A stretch of 64,000 bases of DNA from Pseudomonas viridiflava (GTDB lineage: Bacteria > Pseudomonadota > Gammaproteobacteria > Pseudomonadales > Pseudomonadaceae), in contig NZ_UTIQ01000001.1 in the NCBI RefSeq assembly GCF_900582625.1, positions 868,001 to 932,000 of the forward strand, given 5' to 3'. Under the pieces are notes generated by a model, which worked only from the letters and a program-made list of their open reading frames with translations, was not told the origin of the DNA and searched no databases. Below, in pieces: positions 18,669-27,557 of the stretch. The first letter of the stretch is position 1. Each line of letters opens with the position of its first letter. The position numbers and the translations under genes were made by a program.

Positions 18669-19127
18669 GTGGAACAGACCCTATTGGCCTGGTTACTCCC
18701 GGCACTCGCCCTGCTCGCAGGTGTGACCATCGGTTTTCTGGTGGCCCGCCTGGTTCCCAGCGCCGCACCGAGCCGTACCCAACGGCAACTGGACGAAATT
18801 CAAGAGCGCTTCGATAGCTACCAGAGCGAAGTGGTCACCCATTTCAACACCACCGCCAGCCTGGTGAAAAAGCTCACCCAGAGTTACCAGGAAGTGCAGG
18901 AGCACTTGTCCGAAGGCGCTAATCGCCTGGCCTTGGACGAACTCACCCGTCAGCGTTTGCTGGCCGCCTTGCACGATGAAAAACCGGGCAGTCGCGAGCG
19001 TTTGACCCCGCCGCGTGATTCCGAAGTGCCCCGCGACTACGCGCCGAAAAGTGCCGATGCGCCGGGTATGCTGGACGCGACCTTTGGCCTGAAAAAGCCG
19101 CCTGTGAGCGACACCTCGCCGCGTTAA
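18669..19127 (+). CDS. zapG: Z-ring associated protein ZapG-like (YhcB, DUF1043)
   Basis: YhcB/ZapG is an inner-membrane protein that links division and envelope synthesis. The 152 aa have one N-terminal membrane span (LLPALALLAGVTIGFLVARL), then a coiled-coil (about 38-80) with the conserved LDEIQERFDSYQSEVVTHF and TASLVKKLTQSYQEVQEHL, and a low-complexity Pro-rich tail. The GTG start has GAGGAAGG 4-11 bases upstream. It diverges from the hydrolase gene and ends in a terminator. Confidence 0.9.
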   Translation: MEQTLLAWLLPALALLAGVTIGFLVARLVPSAAPSRTQRQLDEIQERFDSYQSEVVTHFNTTASLVKKLTQSYQEVQEHLSEGANRLALDELTRQRLLAALHDEKPGSRERLTPPRDSEVPRDYAPKSADAPGMLDATFGLKKPPVSDTSPR

Positions 19128-19139
19128 TTCGCAGGCAAC

Positions 19140-19169
19140 AAAAAAGCCCCGCCGATGCGGGGCTTTTTT
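19140..19169. terminator. Terminator after zapG
   Basis: Stem GCCCCGC / GCGGGGC with a CGAT loop, A6 before and T6 after. It can work in both directions, but a REP pair separates it from the end of cysNC. Confidence 0.9.
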
Positions 19170-19192
19170 GTTTGAGGCTTGGAAGATCAGAA

Positions 19193-19255
19193 GCTTCAGG
19201 CTGAAGCCTCTCCCACAGAGGATTGCGACCTGTGGGAGCGGCTTCAGCCGCGATG
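19193..19255. repeat. REP pair (BIME-like) downstream of cysNC
   Basis: Two inverted REP-type units: GCTTCAGGCTGAAGCCTCTC (19193 on) with CCACAG, and CTGTGGGAGCGGCTTCAGCC at 19230 on. The GTGGGAG-GGCTTCAGCC core is the widespread Pseudomonas REP. It lies between two convergent genes. Confidence 0.85.
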
Positions 19256-19259
19256 CTTT

Positions 19260-21158
19260 TTAGATCGCGCCGCGACTGCGCAGCAGATCCAGCACCAGCT
19301 TCACGCCCTCTTCCACCGACACGCTCTGGGTGTCGACCACCAAGTCGGCATTCAGCGGAATGTCGTATGGGAAGGATTCACCCGGAATGTTGTCGCCGCC
19401 TGCTGCGTACAGCCCTTGCGGGTCGCGCTCGGCACACACTTGCGGCGAGGCCTGAACGTACACGGTGAGCAAACGCTGATTGCCGATCAGGGCCTTAGCC
19501 TGTTCACGACCTTCGGCATCCGGCGCCACGAACGCAGCCAGGGTGATCAAGCCAGCTTCGTTGAACTGACGCGCCACGTGCGCGGCACGACGCCAGTTCT
19601 CGGTACGCCCGGCACGGTCTTGCGGCAGGCCTTTGTTCAGGTCGTGACGCAGGTTCTGACCGTCGAGCACATAAACCGCACGGCCCATGTCGAAAAGCTT
19701 GCGCTCCACGGCGTAGGCCAGTGTGCTTTTGCCCGCGCCCGACAGGCCGCTGAACAGCACGGTGGCCGGCTGCTGACCGAAGCGCGCGGCGCGCTCTTCA
19801 GTAGCCACGTGAGCGAGCTTGCCGTGCACGCCGCCTGCCTGACCGCCAACCGGCGCGGCGATGATCATGCCCGCGCCAACGGTGCCGTTGGTGAGGCGGT
19901 CGACCACGATAAACGAGCCAGTGGTGCGGTTGCGGTCGTAGCCGTCCAGAGCAATGGAGGCGTCGAGGCTGACCTTGACCTTGGCGATCTCGTTCAGCTG
20001 CAACGCGCTCGCGGCACCCTCTTCCAGCGTATTCACGTCCACCTTGTGAACGATGCTGGCAATCGAGCCCGGCACGTAGCTGGTGGCGCGTTTGATGTCG
20101 TATTTCTTGCCCGGCAGCATGGGTTCTTCAGCCATCCATACCAGCATGGCTTCGAAGCTGTCAGTCACTTGCGGCTTGCTGTCGGCATGCACCAGCAGGT
20201 CGCCACGGGAGATGTCGATTTCATCTTCCATGGTCAACGTGATGGCTTGGCCTGGGCCGGCGCTTTCCAGTTCACCTTCAAAGGTGACGATGGATTTCAC
20301 CCGGCTGCTTTTGCCCGACGGCAGCACCACGACTTCGTCGCCTTTGTGCACGATGCCGCTGGCCAGGGTGCCGGCGAAGCCACGGAAGTTCAGGTTTGGA
20401 CGGTTAACGTACTGCACCGGGAAACGCATGTCGGTGAAGTTGCGGTCGGCGGAAATCTCGACGGTTTCGAGAATTTCCATCAGCGTCTGCCCGGTGTACC
20501 AGGGCGAGCGATCGCTGTGGTTGACCACGTTGTCGCCCTTCAAGGCGGACATCGGCACGAAGTGAATCGAGGTCGGCTTCAGCGACACCTTGGCCGCGAA
20601 GTCGAGGTAGTCAGCTTTGATCGATTCGAACACGCCTTCGTCGAACCCTTTGAGGTCCATCTTGTTGATGGCCACAACGATGTGTTTGATGCCCAGCAGC
20701 GAGGCGATATAGCTGTGGCGGCGGGTTTGCGTCTGCACGCCGTAACGGGCGTCAACCAGAATGATCGCCAGGTCACAGGTGGACGCACCGGTGGCCATGT
20801 TGCGGGTGTACTGCTCATGGCCGGGGGTGTCGGCGATGATGAATTTGCGCTTGGCGGTGGAGAAATAGCGGTACGCAACATCAATGGTGATGCCCTGTTC
20901 ACGCTCGGCTTGCAGGCCGTCTACCAGCAGCGCCAGGTCGATGTCTTCACCGGTGGTGCCGACTTTTTTCGAGTCGCGGGTGATGGCCTCGAGGTGGTCT
21001 TCGTAGATCATTTTCGAGTCGTGCAGCAGGCGCCCGATCAGGGTGCTTTTGCCGTCATCGACGTTGCCGCAGGTGAGGAAGCGCAGCATTTCCTTGCGCT
21101 CGTGCTGCGCCAGGTAGGCGAGGATGTCCTCGCTGATCAAATCGGATTGGTGCGACAT
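19260..21158 (-). CDS. cysN: Bifunctional sulfate adenylyltransferase subunit 1 / adenylylsulfate kinase CysNC
   Basis: The N-terminal part is the GTPase subunit of ATP sulfurylase, which drives APS formation with CysD. The C-terminal part is APS kinase, which makes PAPS. The 632 aa show the GTPase boxes [10 protein letters not shown] (G1), DTPGHEQY (G3) and NKMDL (G4), EF-Tu-like domains 2 and 3, and the second P-loop [11 protein letters not shown] at about residue 455. I chose the ATG at 21158, one base after the cysD stop; the frame is open further upstream inside cysD. It forms the assimilatory sulfate operon with cysD. The fusion is normal in pseudomonads. Confidence 0.96.
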   Translation of the reverse strand: MSHQSDLISEDILAYLAQHERKEMLRFLTCGNVDDGKSTLIGRLLHDSKMIYEDHLEAITRDSKKVGTTGEDIDLALLVDGLQAEREQGITIDVAYRYFSTAKRKFIIADTPGHEQYTRNMATGASTCDLAIILVDARYGVQTQTRRHSYIASLLGIKHIVVAINKMDLKGFDEGVFESIKADYLDFAAKVSLKPTSIHFVPMSALKGDNVVNHSDRSPWYTGQTLMEILETVEISADRNFTDMRFPVQYVNRPNLNFRGFAGTLASGIVHKGDEVVVLPSGKSSRVKSIVTFEGELESAGPGQAITLTMEDEIDISRGDLLVHADSKPQVTDSFEAMLVWMAEEPMLPGKKYDIKRATSYVPGSIASIVHKVDVNTLEEGAASALQLNEIAKVKVSLDASIALDGYDRNRTTGSFIVVDRLTNGTVGAGMIIAAPVGGQAGGVHGKLAHVATEERAARFGQQPATVLFSGLSGAGKSTLAYAVERKLFDMGRAVYVLDGQNLRHDLNKGLPQDRAGRTENWRRAAHVARQFNEAGLITLAAFVAPDAEGREQAKALIGNQRLLTVYVQASPQVCAERDPQGLYAAGGDNIPGESFPYDIPLNADLVVDTQSVSVEEGVKLVLDLLRSRGAI

Positions 21159-21159
21159 A

Positions 21160-22077
21160 TTAAAAGTACCCCTGACGTTTCTTGTCTTCCATCGAACCGG
21201 CCTGGTCATGGTCGATAACACGACCCTGGCGCTCGGAGGTTCTGGTCAGGAGCATTTCCTGAATGATGTCGGTCAAGCTGGTAGCGGTGGACTCCACCGC
21301 GCCAGTCAGTGGGTAGCAGCCGAGGGTGCGGAACCGCACCATCTTCTTGTGAATGCTGGCTTTCTGTTCAGGCGACAGGTGCTCCAGGATGCGGTCGTCG
21401 TCGATCATGATCAGCGTGCCGTTCATTTCGATCACGTCGCGTTCGGCCGCGAAGTACAACGGCACAATCGGGATGCCTTCGAGGTAGATGTACTGCCAGA
21501 TGTCCAGCTCGGTCCAGTTGGAGAGCGGGAACACGCGGATCGACTCGCCTTTATTGACCTTGCCGTTGTACACGTTCCACAGCTCAGGGCGCTGGTTCTT
21601 GGGATCCCAGCGGTGCTTACTGTCGCGGAACGAATACACGCGCTCTTTGGCGCGCGACTTTTCTTCGTCGCGGCGCGCGCCACCAAAGGCGGCGTCGAAG
21701 CCGTGCTTGTCGAGCGCCTGCTTAAGGCCCTCGGTTTTCATGATGTCGGTGTGCTTGGCGCTGCCGTGGGTGAACGGGTTGATGTTCTGTGCCACGCCGT
21801 CCGGGTTGATGTGGGTGATCAGGTCCAGACCCAGATCGGCCACCATCTTGTCGCGGAACGAATACATCTCCTGGAATTTCCAGCGCGTATCCACGTGCAT
21901 GACCGGGAACGGCAGCTTGCCTGGGAAAAACGCTTTGCGGGCGAGGTGCAGCATGACCGCGGAATCTTTACCGATGGAGTACAGCATCACCGGGTTATCG
22001 AACTCGGCGGCGACCTCGCGGATGATGTGGATGCTTTCCGCCTCCAACTGCTTCAGATGCGTCATTTTATCGAGCAT
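21160..22077 (-). CDS. cysD: Sulfate adenylyltransferase subunit 2
   Basis: CysD is the catalytic subunit of ATP sulfurylase. It makes adenosine 5'-phosphosulfate from ATP and sulfate in the cytosol, with the GTPase CysN. The 305 aa belong to the PP-loop ATP pyrophosphatase fold: the [15 protein letters not shown] loop is near residue 33, followed by [11 protein letters not shown] and [16 protein letters not shown], and the end is [10 protein letters not shown]. It is the first gene of cysD-cysNC. A CysB-dependent promoter is expected in 22078-22211 but cannot be placed by eye. Confidence 0.97.
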   Translation of the reverse strand: MLDKMTHLKQLEAESIHIIREVAAEFDNPVMLYSIGKDSAVMLHLARKAFFPGKLPFPVMHVDTRWKFQEMYSFRDKMVADLGLDLITHINPDGVAQNINPFTHGSAKHTDIMKTEGLKQALDKHGFDAAFGGARRDEEKSRAKERVYSFRDSKHRWDPKNQRPELWNVYNGKVNKGESIRVFPLSNWTELDIWQYIYLEGIPIVPLYFAAERDVIEMNGTLIMIDDDRILEHLSPEQKASIHKKMVRFRTLGCYPLTGAVESTATSLTDIIQEMLLTRTSERQGRVIDHDQAGSMEDKKRQGYF

Positions 22078-22211
22078 GGCTACTCACAGCTTTCTCACGA
22101 AGAGAGCGTAATTGGACGGCCTACGGGCCGTGGACGAGGGCGGCACTTTAGCACAGCACTCTATTCTAATCAGGCAGCTACTTAGACCTAAACGATCTAG
22201 TCATATGCCCG

Positions 22212-22970
22212 CTAAACGGGGTTCGGGCAGTCGATAAACAAGTGTTCCAAGGCGAAGCGTTTGGCCAGGTATTCGCCGAGCGCCTGCACGCCGTAGCGTT
22301 CCGTGGCGTGATGACCTGCGGCAATAAAGCTGATGTCGTTCTCCCGCGCGCTGTGCACGGTTTGCTCTGAGGCTTCACCGGTCAGGTAGAGGTCGACACC
22401 GGCGGCGATGGCCTGGTCGATATAGCCCTGACCGCCGCCGGTACACCAGCCAATGCGGCGGATCATCTGCGAACCTTCTATTAATAGAGGCTCACGGCCG
22501 AGCACATCCTGGACGCGGCGGGCGAAGTCGCGCGCGCTCATGGGTTCGTCGAGCGAGCCCACCAGGCCGACCACTTTCGGATTGTCAGGATCCAGCGGGC
22601 CTTCGACGGTGATGTCGAGTTGCTGAGCGAGCTGCACGTTGTTGCCGACCTGGGGATGCAGGTCGAGCGGCAGGTGATAAGCGAGCAGGCTGATGTCGTT
22701 GATGAGCAGGGTTTTCAGACGCCGCTGCTTCATGCCGACCACGCAGGGATTTTCGCCTTTCCAGAAATAGCCGTGATGCACCAACACCACATCGGCGTCG
22801 GCTTCGACCGCCGCGTCGAGCAGCGCCTGACTCGCCGTCACGCCGCTGACGATACGGCGCACCTGCGGCCGCCCTTCGACCTGCAAGCCATTGGGGCAGT
22901 AGTCGGCAATGCGCGCCGCAGCGAGAAAACGCTCGGCTTCTTCCAGCAAGGTGGTCAGCGCAATCGCCAT
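22212..22970 (-). CDS. NIF3/YbgI-family dinuclear metal protein (GTP cyclohydrolase 1 type 2-like)
   Basis: This is a conserved toroid-forming protein with a dinuclear metal site and unknown cellular role. Annotation as GTP cyclohydrolase 1 type 2 rests on a Helicobacter relative. The 252 aa have the metal motifs VLVHHGYFWKGE (His-His ... Glu) and, near the C-terminus, AAGHHATERYGVQALGE (His and Glu), plus DYCPNGLQVEG. The ATG at 22970 is chosen because the conserved start AIALTTLLEEAERFL begins there and GGGAGA lies 9 bases upstream. It diverges from algW. Confidence 0.92.
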   Translation of the reverse strand: MAIALTTLLEEAERFLAAARIADYCPNGLQVEGRPQVRRIVSGVTASQALLDAAVEADADVVLVHHGYFWKGENPCVVGMKQRRLKTLLINDISLLAYHLPLDLHPQVGNNVQLAQQLDITVEGPLDPDNPKVVGLVGSLDEPMSARDFARRVQDVLGREPLLIEGSQMIRRIGWCTGGGQGYIDQAIAAGVDLYLTGEASEQTVHSARENDISFIAAGHHATERYGVQALGEYLAKRFALEHLFIDCPNPV

Positions 22971-23024
22971 AACATTTACTCTCCCGTACAAATGTAAGCT
23001 GCTTTTTATTGCCGCGACGGCCTC

Positions 23025-23030
23025 TATAAT
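23025..23030 (+). promoter_or_regulatory. Candidate -10 box (TATAAT) upstream of algW
   Basis: Perfect TATAAT 52 bases before the algW ATG. No good -35 box at 16-18 bp; TTGCCG at 23009 is too close. Only the -10 is supported. Confidence 0.35.
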
Positions 23031-23081
23031 GGCGCCACCTTAAGGGCCTGCCATGGCCCTCGCAACCCTCAGGATTTATCG

Positions 23082-24236
23082 ATGTTCAAGGCTCTGCGTT
23101 ATCTTGGCTGGCCGCTGGTGGTCGGTGTGTTGCTCGCGTTGCTGATTATTCAGTACTACCCGCAATGGGTAGGTCTGCCGCGCCAGGATGTGCATATGCG
23201 GCAAGCTCCGCAGTACGGCGTGGCGCAACAGGGACCGGTGTCGTATGCCGACGCGGTAACCATCGCCGCCCCCGCTGTCGCCAACCTGTACACCACTAAA
23301 ATCGTCAGCAAACCGGCCAACTCGCTGTTTGAAGATCCGCAGTTCCGCCGTTTCTTCGGCAACAACCTGCCCAAACAGCGGCGCATGGAATCGAGCCTGG
23401 GCTCGGCAGTGATCATGAGCCCCGAAGGGTATCTGCTCACCAATAACCACGTGACCGCCGGCGCCGACCAGATTGTCGTGGCGCTCAAAGACGGTCGCGA
23501 AACCTTGGCACGCGTGATCGGCAGCGACCCGGAAACGGACCTCGCCGTGCTCAAGATCGACCTCAAGGATTTGCCCTCGATCACCCTCGGCCGCTCCGAC
23601 AACATCGCCATCGGCGACGTCGCGCTGGCCATTGGCAACCCGTTTGGTGTTGGCCAAACCGTGACCATGGGCATCATCAGCGCCACCGGCCGTAACCAGC
23701 TGGGCTTGAACACCTACGAAGACTTCATTCAGACCGACGCCGCGATCAACCCGGGCAACTCGGGCGGTGCGCTGGTGGACGCGCACGGCAATCTGGTGGG
23801 CATCAATACGGCGATTTTGTCGAAGTCCAATGGCTCGCAGGGCATCGGCTTTGCCATTCCAACCAAGCTGGCGTTGGACGTGATGAAAAACATCATCGAG
23901 CACGGCCAGGTGATTCGCGGCTGGCTGGGCATCGAAGTGCAGCCGCTGACGCCGGAGCTGGCGGAGTCGTTCGGCTTGGAAGGCCGCCCCGGGATTATCG
24001 TGGCAGGCATTTACCGTGACGGTCCGGCGCAAAAAGCGGGCTTGCAACCGGGCGATCTTATTTTGAGCATCGATGGCGAGCCAGCCAGCGACGGCCGCCG
24101 TTCGATGAACCAGGTGGCGCGCGCCAAGCCGGGCGAGACGACCAGCATCGAAATCATGCGTAATGGCAAACCGATGGAGCTGAAAGCGGAGATTGGTTTG
24201 CGCCCACCACCGGCCACCAGCGACGCCTCGGAATAA
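23082..24236 (+). CDS. algW: Periplasmic serine protease AlgW (DegS-type HtrA)
   Basis: AlgW is the membrane-anchored site-1 protease that cuts the anti-sigma factor MucA when envelope stress signals appear, releasing AlgU (sigma E). The 384 aa have one N-terminal membrane anchor (PLVVGVLLALLIIQYY). The trypsin-like domain carries the triad His in LTNNHVTAG, Asp in ETDLAVLKID and Ser in INPGNSGGALV. One PDZ domain (about 275-370) includes RGWLGIEVQPLTPELAESF. A single PDZ and the anchor favour DegS/AlgW over DegP/MucD. In PAO1 it also precedes the hisC side; here an accessory insertion separates them. Confidence 0.94.
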   Translation: MFKALRYLGWPLVVGVLLALLIIQYYPQWVGLPRQDVHMRQAPQYGVAQQGPVSYADAVTIAAPAVANLYTTKIVSKPANSLFEDPQFRRFFGNNLPKQRRMESSLGSAVIMSPEGYLLTNNHVTAGADQIVVALKDGRETLARVIGSDPETDLAVLKIDLKDLPSITLGRSDNIAIGDVALAIGNPFGVGQTVTMGIISATGRNQLGLNTYEDFIQTDAAINPGNSGGALVDAHGNLVGINTAILSKSNGSQGIGFAIPTKLALDVMKNIIEHGQVIRGWLGIEVQPLTPELAESFGLEGRPGIIVAGIYRDGPAQKAGLQPGDLILSIDGEPASDGRRSMNQVARAKPGETTSIEIMRNGKPMELKAEIGLRPPPATSDASE

Positions 24237-24250
24237 AGGTTTCACCCCGG

Positions 24251-24276
24251 AAAGGCGCCGCGTAGGCGCCTTTTTT
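24251..24276 (+). terminator. Terminator after algW
   Basis: Stem GGCGCC / GGCGCC extended by AA/TT with a GCGTA loop and T6 tail, 15 bases past the stop. Confidence 0.88.
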
Positions 24277-24339
24277 ATGCCTGCGATTTGGCCTCAAACC
24301 GATTGCCATAGATGACGCGACCGTTTTTCCGTGTTTAAA

Positions 24340-24356
24340 ATGTTATGTTATTACAT
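24340..24356 (+). promoter_or_regulatory. Zur-like (or Fur-family) operator before the TonB receptor gene
   Basis: The 17-bp dyad ATGTTATGTTATTACAT sits 20 bases before the ATG. It contains GTTAT-N3-ATTAC, one mismatch from the GTTAT-N3-ATAAC core of gammaproteobacterial Zur sites as I know it, and fits the 19-bp iron Fur box poorly. A TAAAAT at 24336-24341 overlaps it and could be the -10, so a bound repressor would block the promoter. The surrounding AT-rich island stands out in GC-rich DNA. Confidence 0.5.
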
Positions 24357-24376
24357 GTTTTACACGGAAGCCTGAC

Positions 24377-26470
24377 ATGAAGTCCCCCACGCTCACCCCT
24401 TTTGCTTTGCTCGCCGCCGGCTTGCTCAACGCTCCCATCGTTACCGCGACTGAGCCGCTCGAATTGGAGGAAACCAGCATCTCGGCCGAGCACGCCGACG
24501 AGCGCGCCGAGGGCCCCGTTCGGGGTTATCGCGCCACGCGTTCGGCCACCGCCACCCGCACCGATACCGATATCCGCGACACCCCGCAAAGCATCAACGT
24601 GGTTCCAGTCCAAGTGCTCACCGACCTCAACAGCACACGAATCGACCGTGCGCTGGATTTCGCCGGCGGTGTGTCGCGGCAGAACAATTTCGGTGGCCTG
24701 ACCTTCCTCAACTACAGCGTGCGCGGCTTCACCACCGGCGAGCTGTACCGCAACGGATTCGCCTACAACCGGGGCAGCAACAGCGCGCCAGACACCGCCA
24801 CCATCGAACGCATCGAAGTGCTCAAAGGCCCCGCCGCCAGTTTGTACGGGCGTGGCGACCCCGGCGGCCTGGTCAATATCGTCAGCAAAAGGCCGCAGGC
24901 AGACGCGTTCAGTTCACTCCAGCTCAGCGCCGGCTCGTGGGATCGCTACCGCAGCAGCCTGGACGTCAACACGCCCCTCAACGACGAAGGCACCCTGCTC
25001 TCTCGCGTCAACCTGGCCGTGGAAGACAACCACAGCTTTCGCGACCACGTGACCAGCCAGCGCAAGCTCGTCAGCCCAACGCTTTCGTGGCAGCTCAGCC
25101 CCGATACCTTCCTCACGATTGAAAGCGAATTCAGCCGCACCCAATCCGTGTTCGACCGAGGCATTCCGGCCGTCAATGGCGAGATGGGCGCGGTGTCACG
25201 CTCCACCTTTCTGGGCGAGCCCAACGATGGCCACGTCCGCAACGACAACCAATTGCTGCAAATCAGCCTCGAACATTTCCTCAACGACAACTGGAAAACC
25301 CGCCTGGCCACCCACTACAGCCAAGGCACATTGAAGGGCGACAGTTCGGAACCGCAGCGTTTAATCGGCAGCCAGGTCTCGCGTTTCTACCGCCAGCGCG
25401 ACTTCGAATGGAACGACAGCATCACCCAGGCCGAACTGCACGGCACATTTGAATTGGGTGGCTGGGAACACCAGACGCTCACCGGGCTGGAGTATGAAAA
25501 CTACCGCAACAGCCAAAAATACCCGCAAAGCCTGACGTCGCTCGGCTACGGCCTGGACGTGTTCAACCCGGTGTACGGTCAGCCCAAGCCCGCGCTGGCG
25601 AACAAAAACGACTTCTTCGAACACACCGAAAGTTACGCCATCAACCTGCAAGACCAGATCGTGTTTTCCGAACGCTGGCGGGGCTTGGTCGGCGTTCGCC
25701 TGGAGCGCATTGAGCAGCACGCGCTTAACCGCAGCACCGGCGTCGATAACGTGCAGGAGAAAGACGTCGCCACCCCGCGCATCGGCGCGCTCTACCAACT
25801 CACCCCGCAAGTCGGCGTGTTCGCCAACGCATCGACCTCGTTCAAACCCAACAGCATCGGCACTCAGGGCCAGGTGTACAAACCGGAGAAGGGCCTCGGC
25901 TACGAGACCGGGCTCAAGCTGGACCTGCTCGACGGCCGCCTTGGCGCGACCGTAGCGTTGTTCCACATCGACAAGGAAAACGTGCTGACCACCGATGGCA
26001 ACGGCGACAGCATTGCCGCCGGCAAAGCTCGAAGCCAAGGGCTAGACCTGCAATTCAGCGGGCAGCTGACCGACGCCGTGCGGGTCATCGGCGCCTACGC
26101 TTACATCGATGCCGAGGTCACCCAAGACAACGTCATTGCCGAAGGCAGCGACCTGCTGGGCATCGCCCGCAACAGCGCGAGCGTGATGGCCGTCTACGAA
26201 TTTCAGGACGGCGAACTGCGCGGTTCGGACCTCGGCATCGCTGGCAATTACGTCGGTGATCGCTCAGGCCAGACCGGCACGCCATTCGAGTTGCCGGCCT
26301 ACAGCACCGTCGACCTGCTAGCCCATTACAAGGCCAGCGAAGACCTCACCGTCGGCCTCAACCTGAACAACCTGTTCGACCGCACGTACTACGAGCGCTC
26401 GTACAACAGCACCTGGGTGCTGCCGGGCGAGCCGCGCAATCTCAGCGTCAGCTTGACCCTTTCCCTTTAA
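24377..26470 (+). CDS. TonB-dependent outer-membrane receptor (siderophore-receptor type; probable metal uptake)
   Basis: An outer-membrane beta-barrel with plug that imports a metal chelate using TonB energy. The 697 aa show a signal peptide (cleavage near VTA at 22-24) and a TonB-box-like ELEETSISAE just after it. The plug domain (about 60-170) has DTPQSINVVPVQVL, YSVRGF and RIEVLKGPAASLYGRGDPGGLVNIVSKRP. A long barrel ends FDRTYYERSYNSTWVLPGEPRNLSVSL. There is no N-terminal signalling (STN) domain and no adjacent sigma/anti-sigma pair, so control is more likely by the operator upstream. The gene pairs with a DUF4198 protein 24 bases downstream. The ligand is unknown; domain databases would call it a siderophore receptor. 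Confidence 0.92.
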   Translation: MKSPTLTPFALLAAGLLNAPIVTATEPLELEETSISAEHADERAEGPVRGYRATRSATATRTDTDIRDTPQSINVVPVQVLTDLNSTRIDRALDFAGGVSRQNNFGGLTFLNYSVRGFTTGELYRNGFAYNRGSNSAPDTATIERIEVLKGPAASLYGRGDPGGLVNIVSKRPQADAFSSLQLSAGSWDRYRSSLDVNTPLNDEGTLLSRVNLAVEDNHSFRDHVTSQRKLVSPTLSWQLSPDTFLTIESEFSRTQSVFDRGIPAVNGEMGAVSRSTFLGEPNDGHVRNDNQLLQISLEHFLNDNWKTRLATHYSQGTLKGDSSEPQRLIGSQVSRFYRQRDFEWNDSITQAELHGTFELGGWEHQTLTGLEYENYRNSQKYPQSLTSLGYGLDVFNPVYGQPKPALANKNDFFEHTESYAINLQDQIVFSERWRGLVGVRLERIEQHALNRSTGVDNVQEKDVATPRIGALYQLTPQVGVFANASTSFKPNSIGTQGQVYKPEKGLGYETGLKLDLLDGRLGATVALFHIDKENVLTTDGNGDSIAAGKARSQGLDLQFSGQLTDAVRVIGAYAYIDAEVTQDNVIAEGSDLLGIARNSASVMAVYEFQDGELRGSDLGIAGNYVGDRSGQTGTPFELPAYSTVDLLAHYKASEDLTVGLNLNNLFDRTYYERSYNSTWVLPGEPRNLSVSLTLSL

Positions 26471-26494
26471 CTCACGCACTGCCAAGGAAGCCCA

Positions 26495-27211
26495 ATGCCA
26501 AAACTTCACCTGCTATTGATCGCCGCCCTGTTCACCTTGGAGGTTCAAGCCCACGGGCTATGGACCGAGCAACGGCGCGGCAACATTGAAGTGGTCTACG
26601 GTCACGGCGCCGAAGACGACGCCTTCAAGGCCAGAAAAATCTCTGACGCCTGGGCCTACGACCTCAACGGCAAGCCCATCAACGTCAACATCGAACGCCT
26701 CGACGACCATGCCCGCCTCCACCCGACCAGCGCACCGGCCAGCCTGGCCGTGGCGCTGGACAACGGCGCCTGGTCGCAAACGCCAGACAACAAATGGATC
26801 AACGAGGGGCGCTCGAAAGTACCTAACGCGGTTCACGCGTTGCACACCTGGAAATACAGCCTGGCCATCTATAAGCAAGGCGCGGTGCTGCCAGACCTGA
26901 GCGCGCTCAAGCTGGTGATCAAGCCGCTGCAAGACCCGCTCAGCGTCGGGCCGGGCAAACCGCTGCGGGTGCAGGTGCTGCTCGATGGCAAGCCGGTCGC
27001 CGGCATCGCATTGATCGGCGACTACCGCAGCGCACCGTCGACCACCAGCGCCACCACCGACAAGAACGGCGAAGCGCAGGTGCTGGTCCGCAACGAGGGC
27101 CTGAATATCATCGCCGCCGAAACCAGCGTGCCGGTCAGTGGCGATGCCGATATCGACGAGCGTGGGTTGTTTACATCGTTGAGTTTTATTGGCAGCGCGC
27201 ACAGCGAGTAG
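26495..27211 (+). CDS. Periplasmic DUF4198-family protein, probable metal-binding partner of the receptor
   Basis: DUF4198 proteins (the family that includes NikK of nickel/cobalt ECF transporters) are exported beta-sandwich proteins found beside metal importers. The 238-aa product has a signal peptide ending VQA, so the mature protein should start HGLWTEQR. An N-terminal His is a known metal-ligand arrangement in this type of protein. Other family marks are VVYGHGAEDDAF near residue 32 and the C-terminal Ig-like part PLRVQVLLDGKPVAG ... TDKNGEAQVLV. It follows the receptor with a 24-base gap, so it is co-transcribed. The last ~22 codons lie inside a 245-bp tandem duplication. Confidence 0.85.
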   Translation: MPKLHLLLIAALFTLEVQAHGLWTEQRRGNIEVVYGHGAEDDAFKARKISDAWAYDLNGKPINVNIERLDDHARLHPTSAPASLAVALDNGAWSQTPDNKWINEGRSKVPNAVHALHTWKYSLAIYKQGAVLPDLSALKLVIKPLQDPLSVGPGKPLRVQVLLDGKPVAGIALIGDYRSAPSTTSATTDKNGEAQVLVRNEGLNIIAAETSVPVSGDADIDERGLFTSLSFIGSAHSE

Positions 27212-27307
27212 GCATGTAAACGTTTGGCTTCGCTGCGCTCACTGAACGCAACCAGACCCAACCCACATTCTCTGAGCTGGTCAGCGTCGAGCAGGAGGAG
27301 TGATCCG

Positions 27308-27395
27308 AAATACTGGATCCCCGCCTGCGCGGGGATGACGGTGGTGGTGGGTGCATCTCCGTCATTCCCGCGTAGGCGGGAATCCAGAATGCGGA
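27308..27395. repeat. Dispersed palindromic repeat, first copy
   Basis: Hairpin GGATCCCCGCCTGCGCGGGG followed by ATGACGG, then after 24 bases CCGTCATTCCCGCGTAGGCG and GGAATCCAGAAT. The two halves are inverted relative to each other (GATGACGG / CCGTCATT). The ATTCCC-N8-GGGAAT layout recalls short dispersed repeats in other proteobacteria. Confidence 0.7.
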
Positions 27396-27456
27396 TATCG
27401 ATGAGCGTGGGTTGTTTACATCGTTGAGTTTTGTCGGCAGCGCGCACAGCGAGTAG
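27391..27456 (+). pseudogene. Orphan duplicate of the DUF4198 gene's last 22 codons
   Basis: Reads ADIDERGLFTSLSFVGSAHS-E-stop, against ADIDERGLFTSLSFIGSAHS-E in the real gene. It has no start codon, body or ribosome site. It arises from the tandem duplication. Four base changes separate the copies, three at third codon positions. Confidence 0.75.
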
Positions 27457-27557
27457 GCATGCAAACGTTGGGCTTCGCTGCGCTCACTGAACGCAACCAG
27501 ACCCAACCCACATTCTCTGACCTTGTCGAGCATGGAGCAGGAGGAGTGATCCGAGAT

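Noticed and set aside
19179..21218. A 679-codon open frame on plus opposite cysNC
   Set aside because: The minus strand encodes the unmistakable CysNC with all GTPase and kinase motifs. The plus frame has no family motifs and is rich in His, Val and Gly, as expected for an antisense frame in GC-rich DNA.
24330..24360. Classical Fur box before the TonB receptor
   Set aside because: The best alignment to the 19-bp Fur consensus gives about half the positions, while the Zur-like core fits far better; Fur is kept only as an alternative.
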